DNA from: Anaerolineales bacterium
GTDB taxonomy: Bacteria; Chloroflexota; Anaerolineae; Anaerolineales; Villigracilaceae
Direction: 5' to 3'
Assembly (NCBI GenBank): GCA_021462845.1
Contig: JAJTXU010000003.1
Coordinates: 1 to 52,710, forward strand
Length of the DNA stretch: 52,710 bases
The notes under the pieces are model-generated. The model did no database searches and was not told the DNA's origin. It saw only the letters and a program-made list of their open reading frames with translations. Position numbers and translations under genes: made by a program. This document shows positions 24,861-34,460 of this stretch, piece after piece (the stretch's first letter is position 1; every line of letters starts with the position of its first letter).

Positions 24861-27034
24861 TCCTAACGCGCAAACTACTAACCCCCACACTACTCCTGCT
24901 GGTCATCTTGCTTGCCGGTCTGTTCGGGTATTTTTACGCGAGTCTTCACAACGCGTCGCACGCCTCAGAAGAGGCAAGCATGGCGTCGTTCAACGACTCG
25001 TTCAAAGCCGAACTTGCCAATCAGGAGCGGTTAGCCATCTCTCTGGCATTGCAGTCTGCCAACTCCATCGACGTGCAGGAAGCCATTGCAAAACGCGATG
25101 CTCAACTGTTGGCAAGTATTTCCGAAGCGGCATATACCGAACTAGCCGACAGGTCTAACATTGTTACGTATCAATTTCATTTACCAGACGGCTCGCTTCT
25201 GTATTCCGCAGACAGTGACGCGACTGTGTCGCCATTTGTCGTAAACCCGGCGGTAATGGCGGTCAATTCGGATCACCAACCTGTATCAGGCTTGGTGATC
25301 AACGAGAGCGCCCTCGAACTCGTGGGAGTTGCGCCGGTTTTTAATCGAGGCAAATATGTAGGTTGCGTTGAGATCGCAGTCGGGCTGGACGCGTCATTGC
25401 TGGCGCAGATGAAGGAAAAGTACGGGGGGGATTGGAGAATTTTATTAGTCCAAGGACTCGCTCCAAGCACGGTCGACGCCTCGCCCGTGGAAGACTCGAA
25501 CTTTGTAGTTTTTGCATCCACGCAAGGAAACGAGATTACCGCAAAAACTGAAAATTACCTGCGCGTTCAAGAAGGTGAAACCACCATCATTCACCCTACC
25601 GTGAGCGGAAATTCATACGCGGTTATGTCGTCGCCTTTGTATGATTTCTCAGGAAACCTGCTGGGCGCGCTTGACATCGTATACAACCACACGCACCTGA
25701 CCAATGAGCAGAATAATCGTATTGCCGCGGCTGGGCTGGTCACCTTGGCTATGTTGCTCGTGGGCGCCTTCATCCTGATCACGTCGACGCGTCGAACACT
25801 CTCGCCCATTCAGGCGTTGACGCGCGCCGCCGCGGAAATAACCGAGGGACATTCCGCTTCTTATGTGAACGTAGAGTCGGAAGGCGATGAAATTGGAGTG
25901 CTCATCCGCGCATTCAACCGGATGACGACGCAATTACGCGGCTCCATTTCCAATCTTGAACAACGGATTGCCGACCGGACCCGCGAACTTGAACAACAAG
26001 CTCTGCGGTTACGCGCCGCCACAGAGATCTCTCAATTCTCCGCCTCGGAACGCGACTTGAATAAAACTCTTGAACGGGCGGGGCACCTGCTCATGAGCCG
26101 GCTTGAGTGTTCGTTTGTAGGGATCTATTTCTTGGAAAAAGACGGCGCGCATGCCATCCTCGCATCATCGCCCACTAAAGCCGGTAAAAATCGTGTTCAA
26201 CAAAAATTCAGGTTACCGGTCAACTATGAAAGCGTGGTAGGTTTTGTGGCAAAAACCGGCGAGGCTCGAATCGCCCCAGACGTGCGGTTTAACGCCACGC
26301 AGTTCTCAGATACCTTCCTGCCGGAATCGCGATCCGAAATCATTCTGGCATTGAAATCTGAAAACAAAACGATTGGCGTTCTCGATATCCATAGCGAAAA
26401 AGAAGACGCTTTCCACCAATCTGATCTGTCTATTATGCAGATCATTGCCGACCAACTCTCGTCGGCTGTCGAGCGTTCCAGGCTTTCACAGGAATCCAGT
26501 CGTTATTTATCAGACTTGGAACAAGCCTATGGAAGAAACACCCGCGATGGATGGAGGAAATTCATCACTGCCCGTCAACTCCAAAATCGGGGCTACCGAT
26601 TCGATAACATCCGCATCGAGCCGTTTGAAGAAATCTCGGGGGTTGGGCGCAAAGCGATCGATCAAGGAATCACTGTTGCCGCGTCCGCCGCCGCTACAAA
26701 CCAGGAGATCGCGATACCGATCAAATTCCGCGGACAAACCATCGGCGTTGTTCAGGCAACGCTCAGGGAGGGAAGCGGCGAAACGATTGTGACAACCCTC
26801 GAGCAAGCCATTGACCGCCTGGCGTCTTCTCTCGAAAGCGCCCGGCTATACGAGGAGGCTCAGATCAGGGCAAACCGCGAGCAGGCAATTTCCCAGATCG
26901 CAAGTCTGATCGGCTCATCGAGCGACTACGAATCGATCTTACGAACCACCGTGCGCGAGATTGGAAACGTCTTGACGGATACAGAGGTCATAATTCAACT
27001 GGCAAGCGCCACCGGAAATGACGGTCAAGCATAG
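24857..27034 (+). CDS. Sensor D: double-Cache-like outside domain, HAMP, GAF
   Basis: 725 residues. Membrane helix at 8-29, an outside region at 30-287 large enough for two Cache lobes (LVGVAPVFNRGKYVGCVEIA; YAVMSSPLYDFSGNLLGALD), helix at 288-309, HAMP at 310-362, the coiled coil LEQRIADRTRELEQ, and GAF at about 398-550 in which the motif is changed to TFLPESRSEIILAL. The linker Trp566 lies in RDGWRKFIT. The second module is degenerate (no W-x-x-D/E-E segment), but the tail ANREQAISQIASLIG is kept. Next gene after 27 bases. Confidence 0.88.
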   Translation: MILTRKLLTPTLLLLVILLAGLFGYFYASLHNASHASEEASMASFNDSFKAELANQERLAISLALQSANSIDVQEAIAKRDAQLLASISEAAYTELADRSNIVTYQFHLPDGSLLYSADSDATVSPFVVNPAVMAVNSDHQPVSGLVINESALELVGVAPVFNRGKYVGCVEIAVGLDASLLAQMKEKYGGDWRILLVQGLAPSTVDASPVEDSNFVVFASTQGNEITAKTENYLRVQEGETTIIHPTVSGNSYAVMSSPLYDFSGNLLGALDIVYNHTHLTNEQNNRIAAAGLVTLAMLLVGAFILITSTRRTLSPIQALTRAAAEITEGHSASYVNVESEGDEIGVLIRAFNRMTTQLRGSISNLEQRIADRTRELEQQALRLRAATEISQFSASERDLNKTLERAGHLLMSRLECSFVGIYFLEKDGAHAILASSPTKAGKNRVQQKFRLPVNYESVVGFVAKTGEARIAPDVRFNATQFSDTFLPESRSEIILALKSENKTIGVLDIHSEKEDAFHQSDLSIMQIIADQLSSAVERSRLSQESSRYLSDLEQAYGRNTRDGWRKFITARQLQNRGYRFDNIRIEPFEEISGVGRKAIDQGITVAASAAATNQEIAIPIKFRGQTIGVVQATLREGSGETIVTTLEQAIDRLASSLESARLYEEAQIRANREQAISQIASLIGSSSDYESILRTTVREIGNVLTDTEVIIQLASATGNDGQA

Positions 27035-27061
27035 GCGCTGTCTCCCATCGCTTCGATTTCT

Positions 27062-28432
27062 ATGGATAACCTTTCCAAACACCCTTCTCGATCAAATACC
27101 CTGCGGTATACCATACTAGGCGCCGGGGTTGGTTTCCTATTTCCGGTCACAGCCACGATCCTTCGCTTCGCGAACCTCGATCAGTCATTTTCGTTCGAAG
27201 CCATTCGGTTGTTGCACTCCACAGAGCCGCTCTTATGGATCATCGATAGCGCGCCGTTATTTTTGGGTGTCTTTGCCGCAATTGCCGGTATCCGCCAGGA
27301 TCGCCTCGCTGTTCTAAACCAGGAAATACGCCAAAAAAATCTGGAACTTGAACGATCACAAACCGCCCTCGAACAACGAACACACGAACGCACGCTCGCG
27401 CTTGAAAAACAATCGGAAGGATTTCGGTTTGTCGCCAATGCGGCTCGGCGGATCGCATTGGCGCAGGATGTCGATTCTCTGCTCCGTGAAGTCATCGGAT
27501 TGGTTAGCGCGGAATTTGCAAATTATCGATCCGCGATCTATCTGCTCGACAGCGAACTAAATTCAGATATCTTAACCCTGGCAGCCACGGACAGTCCTCA
27601 ACAAAATGAACGCATCCTTGCGGATACCAACACCGTCGTTGGAACCACCGCGCTCCTGGGAGAAACGCGCGTCATCTCGGACGCGGCAACGGATAGCGCG
27701 CATCTTGAAGAGGTCGGCCGCCCGGCAACCGGCTCGGAACTGTCCATTCCCTTGCAGGTCAGTGAAAAAATCATCGGCGTTCTGTATATTCAAAGCCCGC
27801 ATAAATATGCCTTCGGCGAGGAGGAAGTCGATCTCTTAACCGCGCTTGCAAACCAGGTAGCCGCCGGAATCAATACCACCAAACTCTACAATGAAGCGAA
27901 AACTTCACTCGCAGAATCGCAGGCAATGATCGAGCAATATGTTCATCTGGAGTGGAAAAACTTCAACCGGGCGGTTGAGCAAACCGGTTTCATATTCGAC
28001 GGGAGGCAGGTAACGCCCCTGAACGGACAGGTTAGGTTTGCGCGCGAAAAATCGATCGTTCAAACCGGCGGTCTTTCGCTGGACAAAAAATCAGCCAACG
28101 TGACCGTTCCCATCAAACTTCGCGGGCTGACAATCGGCATACTGGAAGTTCGACCGAAAAAAGGAAAACGGGAATGGACGGAAGACGAGTTGTCCCTGCT
28201 CGAAGCCGCTGCCGACCGCGCCGCATTTGCTCTTGAAAACGCGCGCCTGGTGAACGGCGCGCAACGGCGCGCATCGCGAGAGCGGGCGATCGGCGAGATC
28301 GCCAACAAGATCGGAGCCGTCAGCGATCGCAACACAATCCTCCAGACAGCCGTGGAGGAACTTGGCAGAAGGATCGGTAATGCCGAGGTCACCATTGAAT
28401 TGGAAAGCAACACTGAAGCGATCAAGCGTTAA
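27062..28432 (+). CDS. Sensor E: two-helix membrane protein with GAF modules
   Basis: 456 residues, the shortest of the set. Two membrane helices at about 16-36 and 56-77, with almost no outside domain and no HAMP. A coiled coil (LERSQTALEQRTHERTLALE) precedes a GAF at about 135-280 with GSELSIPLQVSEKIIGVLY. Linker Trp298 (LEWKNFN) is followed by the second module with REWTEDELSLLEAAADRAAF and the tail ASRERAIGEIANKIGAVSD. The missing sensory ectodomain suggests it reports an intracellular or membrane signal. Confidence 0.87.
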   Translation: MDNLSKHPSRSNTLRYTILGAGVGFLFPVTATILRFANLDQSFSFEAIRLLHSTEPLLWIIDSAPLFLGVFAAIAGIRQDRLAVLNQEIRQKNLELERSQTALEQRTHERTLALEKQSEGFRFVANAARRIALAQDVDSLLREVIGLVSAEFANYRSAIYLLDSELNSDILTLAATDSPQQNERILADTNTVVGTTALLGETRVISDAATDSAHLEEVGRPATGSELSIPLQVSEKIIGVLYIQSPHKYAFGEEEVDLLTALANQVAAGINTTKLYNEAKTSLAESQAMIEQYVHLEWKNFNRAVEQTGFIFDGRQVTPLNGQVRFAREKSIVQTGGLSLDKKSANVTVPIKLRGLTIGILEVRPKKGKREWTEDELSLLEAAADRAAFALENARLVNGAQRRASRERAIGEIANKIGAVSDRNTILQTAVEELGRRIGNAEVTIELESNTEAIKR

Positions 28433-28443
28433 AAGGCGCAGTC

Positions 28444-30168
28444 ATGTGGCAAACTGTTATTAATTACTTAACTCCCATCAAATACCCCGGCGACGATAAC
28501 AAATCGCGCCAGACATTTTATATTCATATCATCGCGCTTGTTTTCATGGGCGCGATCCTCGCCACCGAAATATCGCTCAAAGTCATTTCTCCGCAATTCG
28601 AGATCAACTCCTTCGACTGGGTATTGATCGGCACATTCTTATTGATCCTTGGAATTTGGATCCTGTCGCGATATGGCTATACAAAAGCGGCAAGCACGTT
28701 GCTGACAGCCTTGCTCTGGGTTGCCGCTAACGGCTCGGCGGCTTTAGGGATCGGGATTCGCGACGATTCGTTTTTAGGGAACTTTATCGTTCTTCTCGCG
28801 GCGGGCTTGCTGATAGGCTGGCGGGGAGCGCTAGTGTTCTCTGTTCTCACCATCATGACCGGGTTCGGTCTTGCTTATGCGGAAGTAAATCAATTCTTCC
28901 AACCTGCCGAATACTTTGCAAGTCCATATACAACATTGATAGCCGTCGGCGTGGCCATTGTCATCTTTACTGGCTTAATGATATTTATTCTTTCAAGCCT
29001 CGAAGGCGCAATCACCCGGATGCAAGCCAATGCAAGAGACCTTGAATCTGTGAATCGCGATCTACGGCTGGCGCGCGCACGCCTGGAAGAAAACCAGGCG
29101 GAGTTGCTCGCGGCGAATGAACAACTCAAACGACGCGCGGAACGTATTGGCGGAATCGCCGCCATTGCAAAAACCATCACAGTGGTTCAAGAACTCGAAC
29201 GCCTGCTTCCGGTTGTAGTTGAAGCAGTGAGCGATAGGTTCAAGTTCGAACATGTTGGAGTGTACTTGCTTGAAGACTCGGGGCAATCGGCGGCATTGAA
29301 CGCGTCCAGCAGCGACGAGGGGAGGCAAAGCCAACTAGACGGAAGCAGAGTGAAGGTCGGGTCTGAATCGCTCATCGGTATTGTTACCGAACGAGGCGAG
29401 CCGCGAGTTGGGCATCCTACCGAAAAAAATCTTCACGGCTTTGAACATCCAGAAGCCAGATCGTTGCTTGCGTTACCGTTGAAGACAAGGGAGATTGTTA
29501 TTGGCGCTCTTGATATCCAATCTGCCCAGGAAAACGCGTTTACCCAGGAAGATGTTGCCGCATTGCAAATTCTGGCGGACCAAATCGCCATTGCCATTCA
29601 AAATGCGCGCTCGGCAGAACGCGCGCGCGGCGCTTTACAACAAGCGGAGATCGCGTCACGGCAGTTGATCGGCAAAGGCTGGAAAGAAATCGCCGGTTCT
29701 GCGGAGGCAAAAGGTTATCGGTACGATGGCATTAAGCTGGAGGCGCTTCAAGAAATTACAAAACCCGCACAGGCAGGCAATAGCGTCATTGTTCCGGTCC
29801 GTTTGCGCGGCCAGGTTATCGGCAAGTTAAGAATAAACCCGGCAGATCAAACGCGCCAACTCACAGATGACGAGAGCGCAATGGCTGAAGCAACGGCAGA
29901 ACGGGTGGCGCTTGCGCTGGAAAGCTCCCGTTTGCTCGAAGAAGCGCAAAACCGCGCCCAGCGCGAAGCCTTTTTAGGCGAATTATCTTCCAAATTAAGC
30001 GCTTCATATCAATTGGATTCGATTGTCCGGGATACGGTGGAGGAGCTTGGGAAATCCTTGCGAACAACCACCGTAACCTTCCAGCTAGTTAATCCCTCCT
30101 CCCACCCAGGGAGGCTGGATACGATCAGCGATGAAACGATCCCGGAAAACGGCTCGAAGCCGAAGTAG
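28444..30168 (+). CDS. Sensor F: multi-helix membrane domain with GAF modules
   Basis: 574 residues. The N-terminal 190 residues hold about six membrane helices (26-46, 59-76, 82-103, 110-126, 128-146, 163-185) with short loops, resembling integral membrane sensory domains; I cannot assign a named family. A long coiled coil (residues 195-235) leads to GAF at about 250-395. Its central motif is eroded (HPEARSLLALPLKTREIVIG). Linker Trp413 (GKGWKEI), the second module (LTDDESAMAEATAERVALAL) and the tail AQREAFLGELSSKLSASYQ are all present. It shares overall plan with sensor G. Confidence 0.87.
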   Translation: MWQTVINYLTPIKYPGDDNKSRQTFYIHIIALVFMGAILATEISLKVISPQFEINSFDWVLIGTFLLILGIWILSRYGYTKAASTLLTALLWVAANGSAALGIGIRDDSFLGNFIVLLAAGLLIGWRGALVFSVLTIMTGFGLAYAEVNQFFQPAEYFASPYTTLIAVGVAIVIFTGLMIFILSSLEGAITRMQANARDLESVNRDLRLARARLEENQAELLAANEQLKRRAERIGGIAAIAKTITVVQELERLLPVVVEAVSDRFKFEHVGVYLLEDSGQSAALNASSSDEGRQSQLDGSRVKVGSESLIGIVTERGEPRVGHPTEKNLHGFEHPEARSLLALPLKTREIVIGALDIQSAQENAFTQEDVAALQILADQIAIAIQNARSAERARGALQQAEIASRQLIGKGWKEIAGSAEAKGYRYDGIKLEALQEITKPAQAGNSVIVPVRLRGQVIGKLRINPADQTRQLTDDESAMAEATAERVALALESSRLLEEAQNRAQREAFLGELSSKLSASYQLDSIVRDTVEELGKSLRTTTVTFQLVNPSSHPGRLDTISDETIPENGSKPK

Positions 30169-30183
30169 AAGACGAGCGTATCT

Positions 30184-31902
30184 ATGGAAACAAAACCGAA
30201 CAACATGATCGCCCGGGCTTGGGCGCTCCTCACAAAACCTCATCCGTCAATTCGCGAGATCGGCGAACAACGGCGCGCGCAATTGCTCGCCTCGCTGACC
30301 TTGATCCTGCTATTTGGGTTGACTCTTGGTCTCTTGTCAAGCCCAACAACGCCGCAAACCTTTTTGGGCTTTCTCGTTGTTGCTCTCGCCGCCTACCTTC
30401 TAAGCCGCACGCCGTATCACCGCGCTGGAATCTACTTCTTTACATTTGCATTCGCGTCAATCGCTTACCTCACGATCTACTTCGGATCGGCAAGCAGTAT
30501 CGATTCAGCGATCAATATCATCTTGCCATTCGCTTTGATCCTTGCCAGCGCGCTTCTCTCGCAGTGGGGTTTGGCTATCCTAGCTACCTTAGCCCTTGCC
30601 GCCACACTGAGTCTGCCAATCTATGCTGACCCCAAATATTTGGACGATCCCAGCCTGAGCATCGTCAGGAGCGCCGGGGTCACATTCTCGATGGCGGCGA
30701 TCTTGCTGGGAATTAATATTTTTCGCGCCAGCATTGAACGGGAACGCTTAAAACAGATCGGCGACTCCAACCGCGAACTCGAAAAACTGACCAACGACTT
30801 GGAACAACGAGTGCTTAACCGAACCACAGAACTGAACCAGGTCAACAGCATCACCTTGCGGCGCGCTTCTCAGCTCGAAGCCATCGCGGAATTATCGCAA
30901 GCCATTTCTCAAGTGCAGGATCCAAATAAAATTTTTTCCGCCGCATCCCAACTCATCAGCGAACGGTTCGGTTTTTATCATGTGGGCATATTCCTGGTAG
31001 ATCGGGATCGCGAATTTGCCATTCTACAAGCCGCAAACAGCGCCGGCGGACAAAAAATGCTTGCCCGAAGACACCGCCTGATGCTCGGGACCGGGGTGGT
31101 GGGTTTTGCTGCACAGACTGGAAAACCACGCATCGCGCTGGACGTGGGAGCGGATGCCGTTTTCTTCAACAATCCCGACCTCCCGGACACCCGCTCTGAA
31201 ATTGCCCTTCCGATGATCGTGTCCAACCTGACCATCGGCGTGCTGGATGTGCAAAGCATCGAAGCCGGCGCATTCAGCGAAGAAGATTACCGCGCATTAG
31301 GCACTCTCGCCAACCAACTCGCGATTGCAATTGAGAACGCCCGCTTGCTGACAGAAGCGCGCGCATCTGCCAAGCAAGTGCAGGAAGTATTCAACAATTT
31401 CATCCGCACCGAATGGTCTCGCACCGCGCAAAAGACCGAACAGGCGGGATTCCGCTACAACGCGGGACGAATCGAGTTACTCGAATCGCCGCTGGAAAAT
31501 TCAGATATCGCTTCGGCGGTTGATTCTGGCAACCTGGTTTCGCGAGTTGCCAACAGAGCCGACGCAAAACACGCCACCGCAACAATCCCTGTCAAACTGC
31601 GCGGTGAAATCATCGGCGTGCTTCATATTGAAGCCAGCGATCCCAGCCGGACATGGAAAGACGATGAACTCAGCCTGATGGAAGCCGTAGCCGAGCGCGC
31701 CGCATTTGCCATGGAAAACGCGCGCCTCTTCCAGGATGCGCGTCGCAGGGCGGCAAAAGAACGCATGATCGCTGAAGCAACTTCCAGCATCAGCGGCTCG
31801 CTCAATGTCGAAAACATCCTGCAAGCCACTGCGGTGGAGTTGGAACGCGTGCTCGGCGGATCGGAAGTTTTGATCAAGTTCAGCGATAGGAACAACTCAT
31901 GA
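30184..31902 (+). CDS. Sensor G: multi-helix membrane domain with GAF modules
   Basis: 572 residues. About six membrane helices in the first 185 residues (for example LASLTLILLFGLTLGLLSS and YFFTFAFASIAYLTIYFG), a coiled coil (LEQRVLNRTTELNQ), and GAF at about 235-390 with the full motif DVGADAVFFNNPDLPDTRSE. Linker Trp411 (RTEWSRTAQ), the second module with RTWKDDELSLMEAVAERAAF and the tail AKERMIAEATSSISGS follow. Part of the GAF coding sequence is identical over 32 bases to sensor J. It overlaps sensor H by four bases. Confidence 0.88.
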   Translation: METKPNNMIARAWALLTKPHPSIREIGEQRRAQLLASLTLILLFGLTLGLLSSPTTPQTFLGFLVVALAAYLLSRTPYHRAGIYFFTFAFASIAYLTIYFGSASSIDSAINIILPFALILASALLSQWGLAILATLALAATLSLPIYADPKYLDDPSLSIVRSAGVTFSMAAILLGINIFRASIERERLKQIGDSNRELEKLTNDLEQRVLNRTTELNQVNSITLRRASQLEAIAELSQAISQVQDPNKIFSAASQLISERFGFYHVGIFLVDRDREFAILQAANSAGGQKMLARRHRLMLGTGVVGFAAQTGKPRIALDVGADAVFFNNPDLPDTRSEIALPMIVSNLTIGVLDVQSIEAGAFSEEDYRALGTLANQLAIAIENARLLTEARASAKQVQEVFNNFIRTEWSRTAQKTEQAGFRYNAGRIELLESPLENSDIASAVDSGNLVSRVANRADAKHATATIPVKLRGEIIGVLHIEASDPSRTWKDDELSLMEAVAERAAFAMENARLFQDARRRAAKERMIAEATSSISGSLNVENILQATAVELERVLGGSEVLIKFSDRNNS

Positions 31903-34430
31903 ACCCGGATTTGACCGTCCGCATCATTGCTTTTACCGCTATCGCCATTTTCACGCTTTTTTTGGTGGGCGTAACTCGAAGGTTTAGAAACCTAAGCGTC
32001 AGAGGCAAGATTACGCTGGGCATCCTTATCACTTGTTTGTTGGCGCTGGGGCTTGGCGCATACACAGCCGTAACAAACAGGACAAGAATAAGTAATACCT
32101 TGTCATCCAGGCTTGAAACCAGTGTCAGCCTGCTGGCTGAGGAGCAATTGATCAACAACCTCGCCTTTCAAACGAACGTGATCAACCACTCATTTGAAGA
32201 TCTTGCCGACGAGACATCCAAACTTGCAGAGTACTGGAGCAACCTTGAAGGGCAAAAAGCCGATTTAGGGATTGGGCAATATTGGGATGCGAGCGCCAGT
32301 CTTTTCCAGCTACCTGAGGGTCATTACGGAAACCCCGCCAGCGACGCTTCGTCGGTGTTCATACCGGCAAAATACGAATTATCGGAAGACATTCTCGCCA
32401 GCTTAAATGTTTCCGCCTATCTTGATTTTTATGCCCCAGAGGTTCTCAAAGCAAACTCATCCATGCTCGCGATTTACGGAATTGACGATCGCGGCATTAC
32501 ACGCTACTACCCAAATATCGAACTGGCAACTCTTCTACCCCCAGACTTCGACGCCACCAGGCGTCCATATTACGAAATCTCCTCGCCGCTTTTCAACCCG
32601 GAACGAAAGGCGCGATGGTCCATCCCCTATGTGGACGCGACAGGAGGCGGGCTGGTTGTTACAGTATCTGCGCCTGTGTATTTCGGCGAAACCTTCAGCG
32701 GAGTGATCGCGGCTGACGTGAAACTTGCCACGATCACGGAGCAAATTGGAGCCATGCGCATTGGACAGACCGGGTTCGCATTCATGTTGGACGACGCGGG
32801 ACGCATTATCTCCATGCCGCAGAGCGGCTATGAATTATTCGAGATCGAGCCAGACGAAATCGTACCAGAGGAATATTTCAAATTCTCGATCCTGGGTCGA
32901 GGACCCGAAGAAATCAGGGAGTTTACCAACCGCATGGTATCGGGCGGAAGCGGGTTAACGAAAATTCCCGTCAACGACATCGAAATGTATCTGGCATACG
33001 CGCCCATTGAGATCAACGGGTATAGTATCGGGATCATCGTCCCTGCGGAGGAGTTCGAAGGAGCGATCGTTACCGCGAGGAACGAAACAGCGCGTCAAAC
33101 TCGCGTCGCCGCGCTGGAGACCTACTTTACGCTCGTCATTATTATCGCCACAGCCTTGGTGATCAGCCTGGCGATCGGCAGGATTATTACCGCGCCGATC
33201 CAAACACTCACCCAAACGGCTAACCAGATCATTGCCGGCGACTTAAATGCCCAAGCCGACGCATCCTCGAACGACGAGATTGGGACATTAAGCAAAGCCT
33301 TTAACTCGATGACGAGCCGCCTCCGCGACACGCTTGCGGGTCTCGAACAACGCGTGGCAGACCGCACGTCGGAATTGAGCGATGCGAATAAACGGAATGA
33401 AATCCGCGCCAGGCAATTCGAATCCATTGCCCGTGTTGCGCGAACCATCGGCTCGACGCAAGAGCTGGATGCAATGCTGCCCAAAATCGCCGAAACAATC
33501 AGCCGGCAATTTGGGTTTTATCACGTTGGCATCTTCCTGCTCGACTCTCAGCAAAACTACGCCATCCTGAGCGCCTCCAATAGTGAAGGCGGTAAAAAAA
33601 TGCTCGCTAACCGGCACAAACTCAAGGTTGGCGAGACCGGCATTGTCGGTAACGTCGCTAGCACAGGCAAGCCTCGCGTTGCTCTCGATACGGGCCAAGA
33701 TGCTATATATTTCAACAACCCATTTCTACCGGATACTCACAGCGAAATCGCCCTCCCTCTTCTGGCGGGAAACGTTGTCATCGGCGCGTTGGATGTGCAA
33801 AGCAAGGATGTAAACGCGTTCAGCGACGAAGATGTGGATGCCTTGTCGATCCTGGCGGATCAGGTAAGTGTCGCAATTCAAAACGCGCGCCAGCATGAGG
33901 AAACACGGAAAGCGCTCTCCGAATCTGAAGCGCTCTCGCGCCAACTCGCCGGCGCACAATGGCAGGAATTCACCCAGCGGCGAAAACTTGTTGGCATCCG
34001 CCATTCGGGCGCGCGCGCAACACTTTTGTACGACCGTGACGGGAAAGAGGACTCCGCGCGCGAGTCGAGCGAAACCGAGGCACAGCCAAAGAAGCGGACC
34101 GGTTCGATATCCTTGCCGATCACCATGCGCGGCGAACCGATCGGCACTGTGGAAGTACGCACCCCAAGTAACCAGAGTTGGGATAAGGACGAATTGGATA
34201 TCGTCTCCGCGATCATCGAACGCGCCGCGCTGGCGCTGGAAAACGCGCGCTTTTTCGAAGACAGCCAGAAACGCGCCGCGAAAGAACGCGCCATCGGCGA
34301 GATTGCCGCAAAGATTAGCGCGCAAAACAATGTGGAAGAATTATTTAGAACCGCCGTCCTGGAATTACGCCAGACCATTCCAGGAGCCGAAGTGTCCATC
34401 CAGATCAATAAGGATGATGAAACGGAATAG
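31899..34430 (+). CDS. Sensor H: dCache_1-type outside domain, HAMP, GAF
   Basis: 843 residues, the largest of the ten sensors. Two N-terminal helices (about 8-25 and 38-58), then an outside double-Cache domain to about 405. It has the family pattern ATRRPYYEISSPLF, WSIPYVDATGGGLVVTVSAP and GVIAADVKL. The position that is Trp in most RPWY-type ligand pockets is Tyr here. Next come a membrane helix at 407-429, HAMP, the coiled coil LEQRVADRTSEL, GAF at about 525-665 with YFNNPFLPDTHSEIALPL, Trp688 (AQWQEFTQ), a second module (QSWDKDELDIVSAIIERAAL) and the tail AKERAIGEIAAKISAQN. dCache domains commonly bind small molecules such as amino acids or amines; the ligand is unknown. Confidence 0.9.
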   Translation: MNPDLTVRIIAFTAIAIFTLFLVGVTRRFRNLSVRGKITLGILITCLLALGLGAYTAVTNRTRISNTLSSRLETSVSLLAEEQLINNLAFQTNVINHSFEDLADETSKLAEYWSNLEGQKADLGIGQYWDASASLFQLPEGHYGNPASDASSVFIPAKYELSEDILASLNVSAYLDFYAPEVLKANSSMLAIYGIDDRGITRYYPNIELATLLPPDFDATRRPYYEISSPLFNPERKARWSIPYVDATGGGLVVTVSAPVYFGETFSGVIAADVKLATITEQIGAMRIGQTGFAFMLDDAGRIISMPQSGYELFEIEPDEIVPEEYFKFSILGRGPEEIREFTNRMVSGGSGLTKIPVNDIEMYLAYAPIEINGYSIGIIVPAEEFEGAIVTARNETARQTRVAALETYFTLVIIIATALVISLAIGRIITAPIQTLTQTANQIIAGDLNAQADASSNDEIGTLSKAFNSMTSRLRDTLAGLEQRVADRTSELSDANKRNEIRARQFESIARVARTIGSTQELDAMLPKIAETISRQFGFYHVGIFLLDSQQNYAILSASNSEGGKKMLANRHKLKVGETGIVGNVASTGKPRVALDTGQDAIYFNNPFLPDTHSEIALPLLAGNVVIGALDVQSKDVNAFSDEDVDALSILADQVSVAIQNARQHEETRKALSESEALSRQLAGAQWQEFTQRRKLVGIRHSGARATLLYDRDGKEDSARESSETEAQPKKRTGSISLPITMRGEPIGTVEVRTPSNQSWDKDELDIVSAIIERAALALENARFFEDSQKRAAKERAIGEIAAKISAQNNVEELFRTAVLELRQTIPGAEVSIQINKDDETE

Positions 34431-34460
34431 TTCCGAAGCCGAACATGGATTCATGACAGA

